Of a DNA stretch of 38,152 nt, positions 25,076-32,089 are shown piece by piece. The DNA is from Nitrospiraceae bacterium UBA2166 (GTDB lineage: Bacteria; Nitrospirota; Nitrospiria; Nitrospirales; UBA2166), in assembly GCA_002328825.1 (NCBI GenBank), contig DCWI01000031.1:1-38152 (forward strand). The letters run 5' to 3'. Positions within the stretch are counted from its first letter, which is position 1. Every line of letters starts with the position of its first letter. Made by a program: the position numbers and the translations under genes. The notes under the pieces are model-generated. The model was not told where the DNA came from, did no database searches, and was given only the letters and a program-made list of their open reading frames with translations.

Positions 25076-25784
25076 GACGACGTTTCAAAGATTCCATGGT
25101 GAGAAAGAGTGCGACAATCATCAGGCCAAGATAAAAGATGACATCTCGAGTATCAATCACGCCCCTAGCAATATTCCGGAAGTGGTAGTCGACTGAGAGA
25201 TATTGAAAAATCGCCCCAAGCTGCTCGGGCAGGAAAAACAGAACTTTGTCCACCATGTAGAGCGCAAAACAGAGGGTGACTCCTATGATAAAAGCCACGA
25301 TTTGATTTTCCGTCAGGCTTGATGCAAAGAGGCCCACCGCAAGAAAGGCGCCTGCTAGCAAAAGCAGCCCCAAATACCCTCCGATTACAGGCCCCCAGTC
25401 AAGCGACCCAATCATGTCTACAGAAATCGGATAGGGAAAGGTCATCGCAAGTGCAACCGCAATCAGGCCAAGTGCCGCAAGAAATTTTCCAAGCACCACT
25501 TCAAGGTCCCGTAGAGGCATTGAGCTCAACCATTCAAGTGTGCCAGTTTTCACTTCTTCCGCAATTAACCGCATAGTGATCGCAGGAATAAATATGATGA
25601 ACAAAATTGGGGTAAATGAAAAGAAGCCACGCAGGGTAGAACGCCCAACCAGAAACAGTGGAGTAAAAAAGAACCAGCCAGACAAAATCAAAAATACGCT
25701 GATCACAATATATGCGATGGGAGAATTAAAGTAGCTCCTGAATTCTCGTTTTGCAATGCTTAATGTGCGGCGTACGAATGTCAT
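25068..25784 (-). CDS. ABC-2 type permease (GldF-like)
   Basis: A 238-residue membrane protein with about six helices. Typical features are the cytosolic start R-R-T-L-S-I-A-K-R-E-F-R-S-Y-F-N-S-P-I-A-Y, the loop R-L-I-A-E-E-V-K-T-G-T-L-E-W-L-S-S-M-P-L that contacts the ATPase, and F-L-A-A-L-G-L-I-A. It forms the channel with the ATPase at 25805. ATG 25784 has AAAGG eight bases upstream; a TTG at 25808 overlapping the ATPase stop is the alternative. Confidence 0.9.
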   Translation of the reverse strand: MTFVRRTLSIAKREFRSYFNSPIAYIVISVFLILSGWFFFTPLFLVGRSTLRGFFSFTPILFIIFIPAITMRLIAEEVKTGTLEWLSSMPLRDLEVVLGKFLAALGLIAVALAMTFPYPISVDMIGSLDWGPVIGGYLGLLLLAGAFLAVGLFASSLTENQIVAFIIGVTLCFALYMVDKVLFFLPEQLGAIFQYLSVDYHFRNIARGVIDTRDVIFYLGLMIVALFLTMESLKRRHA

Positions 25785-25804
25785 ACGTGAACCTTTGGCC
25801 CTCC

Positions 25805-26764
25805 TCAAGTACCTTGTGTCAGTTTGCGAAACGTTTCTTCCAAACTAACTTGCTCACGGTACATCTCCAACAAAGGCAACCCATTTTGCGCCACAGCCTG
25901 AAATAATGCCGGACGCGAGTCACCATCACCCCCAGCATCAACAGAGAACCCAAGCGTTCCATCTCCCTCACTAGGCCGTGAGGTCACGTTTCGAATCTCC
26001 GGGACAGAGGCAAGAACCTCACGAATGCGGGTGGCATCAACCTCCCCATCTCCAGGCCCAAAAAGCAGACTAACACGAGAAGCAGTCCCCCTAGACATCA
26101 GTGTCTCCAGATCATCATCGGCCATAAGTTTTCCGTCTGATATGATAATGACACGGTCACAAGACGCTTGAACCTCGTAAAGAAGATGCGTCGACAGAAT
26201 GATTGTTTTCTCCTTTCCAAGTTCCTTGATCAAAGCACGAATTTCAAGAATCTGATTGGGATCAAGGCCAGAGGTTGGTTCATCAAGAAGCAACAGATCA
26301 GGATCCCCTACAATCGCTTGCGCAAACCCAACTCGTTGCCGATAGCCTTTTGAAAGCTGTCCAATATCTTTTCCCAAAACCGATGAAATTCCACATCGAT
26401 CACAGATCGGCCGCAATCTCTCATTCTGCTGAGATGGAGGAATCATGCGAAGCTCAGCGACAAAGTGAAGAAAGTCTATCACCATCATCTCATCATAGAG
26501 AGGACAATTTTCTGGCAAATAACCAATCTTCCTGCGTGCCAACAAAGGATCGTCATTCACAGCCACTCCATCGATGATGGCCTGACCTTTGGTCGGCTCT
26601 AAATATCCCGCAAGCATACGAAGGGTGCTGGTTTTCCCCGCGCCATTGGGACCGAGAAATCCAACAATTTGACCGATAGGCACAGAAAAAGAGACCCCAA
26701 CAACCGCCTGGGTTTCCCCAAAACTCTTATAGAGCTCACGTGCCTCAACCATCGACCTTAACAT
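25805..26764 (-). CDS. ABC transporter ATP-binding protein (GldA-like)
   Basis: A 319-residue ATPase, first gene of the exporter operon. Walker A is G-P-N-G-A-G-K-T-S near residue 39, the Q-loop region L-P-E-N-C-P-L-Y near 86, the signature L-S-K-G-Y-R-Q near 137, Walker B L-L-L-L-D-E-P near 157, and the H-loop L-S-T-H near 191. A C-terminal regulatory extension (about 220-319) is typical of the GldA/NatA group. The start has TAGGAG six bases upstream. It powers export by the permease; the cargo is unknown. Confidence 0.93.
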   Translation of the reverse strand: MLRSMVEARELYKSFGETQAVVGVSFSVPIGQIVGFLGPNGAGKTSTLRMLAGYLEPTKGQAIIDGVAVNDDPLLARRKIGYLPENCPLYDEMMVIDFLHFVAELRMIPPSQQNERLRPICDRCGISSVLGKDIGQLSKGYRQRVGFAQAIVGDPDLLLLDEPTSGLDPNQILEIRALIKELGKEKTIILSTHLLYEVQASCDRVIIISDGKLMADDDLETLMSRGTASRVSLLFGPGDGEVDATRIREVLASVPEIRNVTSRPSEGDGTLGFSVDAGGDGDSRPALFQAVAQNGLPLLEMYREQVSLEETFRKLTQGT

Positions 26765-26969
26765 TCGATGCTCCTATACCTCGGTACAATACAGTCCATT
26801 TTTAGAGTTTTTCGTGTAGCCAGTCTAACCAATCGTGAGAGAGGAGGAAAACTGCTACTTCCTTGTCTCTCGACCCTCTTTGCTGTCCCACCAAGAGGGG
26901 AAAATCCTAGCAAAAACTTTCCCCATGGTCAAACCTAGTAAACACTCCTCCACACTTGTATATAAGGCC

Positions 26970-27764
26970 CTATGGATTACCAATTGTGTTGTCAAGAAAT
27001 GCAATAATGTCCTCCCAATATACGCCTCTAACTTCGAAAAACAACCGATGCCCATCTTCGCCAAAGGGAGGGTAGATTTTCAGCTCAACCTCCTTACCTG
27101 TTTCCCGTAGTGAGCTCTCAACATCACGGGAGAGTTGAACATGGTTTGCCCGAAGTAGGTCGTTTTCTGAGACATAAATACTGGTAGGGGCTGAAAGAGA
27201 TGGTGCATTTTCAAGCGCTTGGTGCAAGGCACCTCTTCCAGATGCCGGTGCCAATACCAGAATAGCGTGAACATCATCCGGCCTAGCAATCGCAGCCTGC
27301 AGGGTCAACAGACCTCCACGTGAAAATCCCATGATGCCTATGCGACTTGGGTCAATCTTTGCATGGGATCGAAGCATGTCAAGCCCGGCCAAGACCGCAT
27401 CAAGGTGCCCTACGAGTGGCACAGTCTCTGGCCGTTTCTCAGAACGGGCAAGAAACCCGGCTTCTGCCAAGGCCTGACAGGTTCCTTTCAAATCACCTCC
27501 AATTGCCATACCTAGTCCTCCATGATTGTAGAGCACCCCAGGGAATAGGCCCTGGCCAGGTGGACTACACACATAAGAACCATCAGTAAGTTCTACGACC
27601 ATAACATTAGAAGCATCACCACCATTGTCTATTACAGATCCGCGATCTCCCAAGTCCATGATACTAGACAGAGTAATTTCTGCTCCATGTTCGCTCGAAT
27701 TCCCGCAAGCACTTAAACTTAAGGCAAGCGCCATGACAAAACCTATGAAAATGAACCTTGCCAT
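26970..27764 (-). CDS. Alpha/beta-hydrolase lipoprotein (dienelactone-hydrolase-like)
   Basis: A 264-residue protein starting at ATG 27764, with GAGGAG at good spacing. It has a lipoprotein signal ending L-S-A-C-G-N. The hydrolase core shows L-Y-N-H-G-G near the oxyanion side, the nucleophile elbow G-F-S-R-G-G (Ser), a later E-N-D-L-L block likely to hold the acidic residue, and E-D-G-H-R with the probable catalytic His. This order fits DLH or prolyl-oligopeptidase-like esterases. It would act at the membrane facing the periplasm; the ester or peptide substrate is unknown. It has its own promoter region, 205 bases upstream of the ABC operon. Confidence 0.85.
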   Translation of the reverse strand: MARFIFIGFVMALALSLSACGNSSEHGAEITLSSIMDLGDRGSVIDNGGDASNVMVVELTDGSYVCSPPGQGLFPGVLYNHGGLGMAIGGDLKGTCQALAEAGFLARSEKRPETVPLVGHLDAVLAGLDMLRSHAKIDPSRIGIMGFSRGGLLTLQAAIARPDDVHAILVLAPASGRGALHQALENAPSLSAPTSIYVSENDLLRANHVQLSRDVESSLRETGKEVELKIYPPFGEDGHRLFFEVRGVYWEDIIAFLDNTIGNP

Positions 27765-27974
27765 CAGGCACACTCCTCAACAAAAATCTACTCGAGCATG
27801 TCCATCGTAAAGCATTATGTAGTGCCTATTCATTCATTTTACCCGATAACATTCTAACCCATGGGACGTGCCAGAACGAAGGTTTAACCTATTTGTTCCC
27901 TCGTATACGAATGTTGAGCTTCATCCTCCAATGAAGCAATGCGGGCAATATGCGCATGGGACAACCAAAAAACG

Positions 27975-28004
27975 TTGATTTTAAGACACCACGAGGTGTA
28001 TCAT
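27975..28004 (+). promoter_or_regulatory. Probable promoter of the collagen-like lipoprotein gene
   Basis: TTGATT (27975-27980), an 18-base spacer and TATCAT (27999-28004) resemble the housekeeping consensus at 4/6 and 5/6. Transcription would begin near 28011, 50 bases before the ATG at 28062. About 65 bases further up lies a perfect 10-base palindrome, TCGTATACGA (27901-27910), of unknown meaning. Confidence 0.4.
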
Positions 28005-28061
28005 CTCCGACCATCATAAGTGCTTGAAAAACCAGAAGTATTTCCTAATTTGGAGGTGCCT

Positions 28062-28505
28062 ATGTTAAGTCGAACTGCCCTGAATGGTTTTGGTATTGTC
28101 TTATCCTTTCTGGTTCTGCAGGGATGCGCAGGACCATCCGGACTACAAGGTCCTCTAGGGCCCCCTGGCCCCCAAGGAAAACTTGGGATACAGGGCCCCC
28201 CAGGACATCAGGGTCCTCACGGGGCGCAAGGTCCCCAAGGCACTTCTGGCCTTTCTGGCTACACTCAAATCGATGTCACCGTGCCCGTTAATGACAAAAA
28301 CGGATTTAAAGGAAGCTGCCCTGAAGGCAGCAATGTGTTTTCGGCAGGATGGTTTTTTCTGCCCGACGGGTATGTAGTGAGGAATAACAAACCCCTCAAC
28401 AATTCAACGTGGGGAGGATGGGTTACTTGCACCAATGATAATGGATGCCCACCGGTCAGCTTTGTAGAACTTACACTGATTTGTGCGATCGTCTCCACCG
28501 AATAG
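28062..28505 (+). CDS. Collagen-like lipoprotein
   Basis: A 147-residue protein starting at ATG 28062 with GGAGG upstream. The signal ends in V-L-Q-G-C (lipobox Cys 22), so it is lipid-anchored. Immediately after come 14 uninterrupted G-X-Y triplets (residues 24-65), many with Pro, able to form a collagen triple helix. Residues about 66-147 form a small domain with four cysteines (C-P-E-G, V-T-C-T-N, G-C-P-P, L-I-C) that may be paired in disulphides, suited to a trimeric head. It probably stands as a short surface stalk. It has a tight terminator downstream and is a single-gene unit. Confidence 0.88.
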   Translation: MLSRTALNGFGIVLSFLVLQGCAGPSGLQGPLGPPGPQGKLGIQGPPGHQGPHGAQGPQGTSGLSGYTQIDVTVPVNDKNGFKGSCPEGSNVFSAGWFFLPDGYVVRNNKPLNNSTWGGWVTCTNDNGCPPVSFVELTLICAIVSTE

Positions 28506-28522
28506 TTTCTTACTCAACCTAG

Positions 28523-28559
28523 ACTTATAAAGAGCGGGGATACCCCGCTCTTTATAAGT
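28523..28559 (+). terminator. Strong perfect hairpin terminator after the collagen-like gene
   Basis: A perfect 17-base-pair stem (ACTTATAAAGAGCGGGG with its complement) around an ATA loop, beginning 17 bases after the stop codon. The GC core is next to the loop and the arms are A/T-rich, so the descending arm gives the T-rich stretch. The symmetry means it could work in both directions. Confidence 0.8.
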
Positions 28560-28761
28560 ACTACTCCGTTGAAATGTAATCGTTTTCATTTTTACTGAAA
28601 ACACAAGTACCTGAACGTTACCATCAGAATGTCTGCGCGCACTCCGAAGAGGCCTACACTACTTGTGCCAGTACGCACTGTTTGTTATTCGACACACGGT
28701 TCCTTATCGTCGCATATGTTAAGGGTGATGATGGGCCACTACCTGAATTTTGGGAGGAGCA

Positions 28762-29010
28762 ATGACCATTGAGTTCATACGTGAAGTGTTAGGATGGTGT
28801 ACAGTTATCAACTTCGGCATTCTGCTATGGTGGTTTTTGTGGGTCAGACTAGCCCACGATTGGGTATATCACCTACAAAAGAAGTGGTTCATCAAACAGT
28901 TGTCGGAAGAACTCTTTGACGCGTTTAACTATGCAGGCATTGGACTCTTCAAGATAAGCATCATCCTGTTCAATCTTGTCCCTTATGTAGCATTGAGTAT
29001 TGTCGAATGA
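28762..29010 (+). CDS. Small inner-membrane protein, DUF6868-like
   Basis: An 82-residue protein starting at ATG 28762 with GGAGG upstream. Two hydrophobic helices (about 9-32 and 55-78) flank a cytosolic loop. The order L-G-W-C-T-V-I-N, L-A-H-D-W-V-Y, F-D-A-F-N-Y-A-G and L-F-N-L-V-P-Y matches what I remember of the DUF6868 family. The function is unknown. It is followed 65 bases on by another small membrane-protein gene. Confidence 0.75.
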   Translation: MTIEFIREVLGWCTVINFGILLWWFLWVRLAHDWVYHLQKKWFIKQLSEELFDAFNYAGIGLFKISIILFNLVPYVALSIVE

Positions 29011-29075
29011 CCGTCAGTGATCGAACATGACGCTGCTGATCATATAGGCACATACGTTCACCAAAGGATGGAATC

Positions 29076-29297
29076 ATGAACAATAGGTATATCGTCATTT
29101 CAGCTGCCATCTTTGGTACAGTCGCATTGATCCACCTTATTCGTGCATCAATGGGATGGGCCGTATCAATCAACGCGTGGTCGTTTCCAGTGTGGGCGTC
29201 TTGGGTTACTGTTGTTGTCGCAGGAAGTCTTTCCATTTTTGGATTCCGTAGTCTCAAAAGCTCGACCCGGCCTCTAACTACTCCGCCTGTAGAATAA
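29076..29297 (+). CDS. Small membrane protein
   Basis: A 73-residue protein with two helices (about 5-22 and 38-57), charged residues only at the ends, and a Pro/Thr-rich tail. AAAGGA lies upstream of ATG 29076. It resembles many unnamed two-helix proteins; no family could be assigned. It lies in the same direction as the genes around it and may share a transcript with the 82-residue protein. Confidence 0.65.
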   Translation: MNNRYIVISAAIFGTVALIHLIRASMGWAVSINAWSFPVWASWVTVVVAGSLSIFGFRSLKSSTRPLTTPPVE

Positions 29298-29308
29298 AAA
29301 CGCTGGCA

Positions 29309-30196
29309 ATGGCAATAGTACGTTCAACTTTTGGAGCGTGTTTCCTCAGCAAAACGCAAAAAAATAAATGGGCGAAACAAATACATATTGGTCGGCATAT
29401 ATACATAAAGATTACCAGCAAACATACTGTAGATATAAAGAACATCTTTTGTGCCGGAGTTTTCCTGTTCTCAAGCACATTTGCAAGCACCATACTCGCA
29501 CAGTCTACTAATGCTGGTGACGTCTGGCTTCTGTCTACTCCACGAAGTTTTGACAACTGTGTCATCAAAGCAATGAAGGATACACAGAGCAACGACACGG
29601 CTGACGCCATACTTCACTCATGCCAAAATCAGTTTCCTCTTAACCTGAGAAACAAAAAAACACAAACACCTTCTTCTCTAGCATCTGCGGCCCCGGACAA
29701 GCTGCCTCTTGGGAAATCCAAATCATATGGAGCCGTAGGGGGAAGTGTTGTGGAATCAGCAGGTGGAAATCATAACACTGGTTTTGCTGGTAACATGAAA
29801 TTTGGATATCGCTTCAGACCCCGTTTTGCCTTAGAACTCGATATTCTTCTATTAAATGACATTAATACTTCGGATGCCTTTGATAAAGGAGGGGTAGTCT
29901 CCATGAACGGTAAGGTCTACTTGCACAACAACCTAGCCGTGGGAAAGATACGCCCTTATATACTCGCTGGAGCAGGATGGGGGGAATTGATCGGGACCCA
30001 CCGCGTTACCGAGCAGAATGGTCTGATGATTCGCATTGGCGGTGGAGTAGATTTTGTTGTAGCCGACACCATCAGCCTTTATGTAGAAACATCATACTAT
30101 AGGGGAGCGGGAACAATTAATCGCGGACGAGCCGCAGTCGCTAGTAATCAATTACACCTTATCCCTGTGACGATAGGGGTACAGTTCATGTTGTAG
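29309..30196 (+). CDS. Outer-membrane beta-barrel protein with N-terminal Cys-pair motif
   Basis: A 295-residue protein. The first 40 residues are basic and unusual; the signal core I-F-C-A-G-V-F-L-F-S-S-T-F-A-S follows, with cleavage near L-A-Q-S, so the true start may lie later than ATG 29309, although no in-frame ATG or GTG with a ribosome site is seen. Residues about 87-112 carry N-C-V-I-K-A-M-K-D... and I-L-H-S-C-Q-N-Q-F-P, a C-x(21)-C pair ending in F-P. Residues about 140-295 form barrel strands (G-G-S-V-V-E, N-M-K-F-G-Y-R-F, V-T-I-G-V-Q-F-M-L). The end in M-L after an alternating strand fits an 8-stranded barrel. No partner gene is obvious. Confidence 0.7.
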   Translation: MAIVRSTFGACFLSKTQKNKWAKQIHIGRHIYIKITSKHTVDIKNIFCAGVFLFSSTFASTILAQSTNAGDVWLLSTPRSFDNCVIKAMKDTQSNDTADAILHSCQNQFPLNLRNKKTQTPSSLASAAPDKLPLGKSKSYGAVGGSVVESAGGNHNTGFAGNMKFGYRFRPRFALELDILLLNDINTSDAFDKGGVVSMNGKVYLHNNLAVGKIRPYILAGAGWGELIGTHRVTEQNGLMIRIGGGVDFVVADTISLYVETSYYRGAGTINRGRAAVASNQLHLIPVTIGVQFML

Positions 30197-30470
30197 TAAA
30201 ACATTGACCACCGCGAAAACACTGCATCTCAAATATTGCTTACGGGACAGTGCCTGTTTTCTATTCAACTTACCCGCATACACAGTCCGAAGCATTCTGT
30301 AACTATGTCCTCCTCAATTTTCATATAATACCTTCACTTCACTAACACCCACACTCGCTAGAGACAGATATAACTGAGTGAATGCACCAAAAACGACATA
30401 CGCTCAAAGCTTTATACTTCATTGCTTCTCCTTACTTTCCCAAAGGCTACAAAGACATCATGTGCTACCA

Positions 30471-30499
30471 TTGACACCCACACTAGAGAAGCGTAGGCT
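30471..30499 (+). promoter_or_regulatory. Promoter of the candidate structured RNA
   Basis: A perfect TTGACA -35 box (30471-30476), a 17-base spacer, and TAGGCT (30494-30499), which keeps the three most important -10 bases (T1, A2, T6). Transcription would begin near 30506, just before the structured stretch. An 11-base word ACACCCACACT that overlaps the -35 box also occurs 129 bases upstream (30345-30355). Confidence 0.45.
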
Positions 30500-30505
30500 A
30501 GAAGT

Positions 30506-30940
30506 AGGGTAGGTCATGACCGAAAAGTCGCAAAGGCGATAGACAGCGTGCACCTGTCTGAAAGCCTTGGGATCTGAAGAAAGGAGGGCTTCATTGGATA
30601 ACGAGCTTAGTCCGCCGGATCATTTAGGCCCGTCTGCGGTGCAATGGTTTCTGTGCCGTACTTGGGCGTGAGCGCTGCCTCCTACCAGCTTGGATGACAA
30701 TAACAGTGGGTGCCTGAAGCACCTGTTCAGTAGGAACGGACAACGAGATTCAGATCCAAGCGCCTTCACAGAGTAGGACTTTCAAGGGGTATTTCGCAGT
30801 TGCCGACGTTCAAGAGCAGCAAATGCAGTCACCTGACTGATAGGCGGGATGCGGTCCCAGATCAATATCAAAACACTGGCATCCTAAGTGCCAGCAAGCG
30901 GGCTGTCTTCTTCCTTGGAGATAGCCCGTTTGTTGTTTGT
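30506..30940 (+). ncRNA. Candidate structured non-coding RNA, about 430 nt, family not recognised
   Basis: The stretch between two genes has no supported CDS but has promoter, structure and terminator. Helices seen by eye: AGACAG/CTGTCT (30541-30559); CGGTGCA/TGTGCCG with two GU pairs (about 30637-30658); GCTTGGAT/ATCCAAGC (30688-30695 with 30754-30761) closing a branch that contains the hairpin AACA-GGTGC/GCACC-TGTT (30702-30727); CTGGCA/TGCCAG near 30877-30893; and the terminal hairpin at 30899. A second, mutually exclusive pairing also exists (see findings). It lacks the conserved sequences I know for RNase P, tmRNA, SRP RNA, 6S RNA or a c-di-GMP riboswitch. It could be a free small RNA or a long leader of the gene at 31094, which starts about 155 bases past the terminator. 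Confidence 0.5.
30899..30940 (+). terminator. Intrinsic terminator of the candidate RNA
   Basis: CGGGCTGTCT (30899-30908) pairs with AGATAGCCCG (30919-30928) over 10 pairs with one GU, around a 10-base loop, and is followed directly by TTTGTTGTTTGT. GC-rich stem plus T-rich tail is the standard rho-independent form. Confidence 0.75.
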
Positions 30941-30972
30941 ACCTAGTTTTAACAATACAGCCCTTTTTCTCG

Positions 30973-31016
30973 CCACCCCCCCTAAGGTGTTAGATGGATA
31001 CTCTCATCTAATGGTG
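30973..31016 (+). repeat. Leader hairpin before the gene at 31094
   Basis: TTAGATG (30990-30996) pairs with CATCTAA (31005-31011) around an 8-base loop. An outer CCACC/GGTGG pair brackets it, leaving an internal bulge. The hairpin ends about 80 bases before the GTG start. It could stabilise the mRNA or take part in leader control; no function is shown. Confidence 0.35.
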
Positions 31017-31093
31017 GAGAAGACCCATGAGTAAAAAAATATAATCCGTATTTCTTGGTCCCGGCTTCAATCGCTACTGAGAGGAGGTGTACA

Positions 31094-31561
31094 GTGAGAT
31101 GGATTTGGTGTGCTTTAGCCTGCGCGCTCTGTGTATGTTTAGCAACAACTCTTAGTTTTGCACAAGACCATGACCGTTCAATGTTTTCTATAGACACACA
31201 AAACCCCCTAACGCCTGATAGGAAGTTCGTTTTACCTGTAAGTAAAAATGACAATGGTCTCGATATTGACGTCAATATGCTCATGGCAATGAACGCCATT
31301 CAGATCCAACATGAGCCGTCCAAAAATGAGACGCACACCGGCATTTCCCGCGAAGAACCCACTCGAGAAAAAAGAGAAAATCCTGTTATGTCAATAGCCA
31401 AAGGCACAGTATGGGGTGGTTTGGGCGGATTAATACTCGGCACAGCCATTGCGGCAGCAGTGCCTGGAGCTGCTGCATGCGAATTAGTTCGCTGGCTTTT
31501 TGTTGGCGGAACCGCTGCTGGTTTGGGATACGGCATCCACGATGTCACAAGTCATCCATAG
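31094..31561 (+). CDS. Secreted small protein with C-terminal glycine-zipper-like membrane segment
   Basis: A 155-residue protein. I chose GTG 31094 because GAGGAGGT stands five bases upstream and the signal peptide starts there (M-R-W-I-W-C-A-L-A..., cleavage near S-F-A-Q-D). The middle (about 25-105) is polar and unremarkable. Residues about 105-150 are hydrophobic with G-x3-G spacing (G-G-L-G-G-L-I-L-G, A-A-A-V-P-G-A-A, V-G-G-T-A-A-G-L-G-Y-G), as in glycine-zipper proteins that oligomerise in membranes. The family is not recognised. Confidence 0.7.
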   Translation: MRWIWCALACALCVCLATTLSFAQDHDRSMFSIDTQNPLTPDRKFVLPVSKNDNGLDIDVNMLMAMNAIQIQHEPSKNETHTGISREEPTREKRENPVMSIAKGTVWGGLGGLILGTAIAAAVPGAAACELVRWLFVGGTAAGLGYGIHDVTSHP

Positions 31562-32089
31562 ACAAAAGCTGGATTGATACAGATAGATACAAATGACTAG
31601 CACTCTACATTCCTTTGGTAAGCCTTTCCAGAACTGAAACACAGCCAACAGGTAATCAAAGTACGAGCTTGACTATTTTTGGCTTTGCCTGTTAAGCAAT
31701 TTACACCACAACATCACCCATGATAAAAAACATGTGAGAGTTTCATTCAGCCTCTACCTCAAAAATGTTTTCACTCCTTGCCTTATCATATGTACTGCGG
31801 ACTATGCCGCGTCTCGACCTGATCGTAAGAGGAGAGTCAATCATTTGTGCCGTGTGAGAGTGATATACGGTTGTCAACTTCACCATTGTGCTATGCGAAT
31901 CTTGATGACTACGTCATCCCATGATTTTATCTACTCATGAAAAAAAATCAAACCATATCACACAGGTAAAATAGACCAATGCTTTCGTCAAATCATATAT
32001 TTGTATTACAATTATGACGTTTAGCAAGAGGAAGCAATTGTGCAAAACATAGGATCAAATGTCCCTCCCCATCGGGAAAAAGGTGTAGC
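31562..32089. other. 528-base intergenic region upstream of the B12-type radical SAM gene
   Basis: No gene is supported; a 68-codon frame at 31734-31940 lacks a ribosome site and any protein character. A hairpin is present at 31647-31693: AACAGG and CAAAG pair with CTTTG and CCTGTT, leaving a 4-base bulge and a 21-base loop with five T. It has no T-run after it, so it is not a clear terminator. I saw no cobalamin-riboswitch box. Confidence 0.4.

Noticed and set aside
26855..27110. Short frames between the ABC operon and the hydrolase gene
   Set aside because: Both lie partly over the hydrolase gene or lack starts; no domain features.
30506..30940. Known RNA classes: RNase P, tmRNA, SRP, 6S, c-di-GMP riboswitch, group I/II intron
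   Set aside because: The words CGCAAAGG and GAAAGGA recall c-di-GMP and RNase P RNAs, but the required neighbouring conserved segments are absent.
31734..31940. 68-codon frame in the gap before the B12-type radical SAM gene
   Set aside because: No ribosome site, no recognisable protein features.
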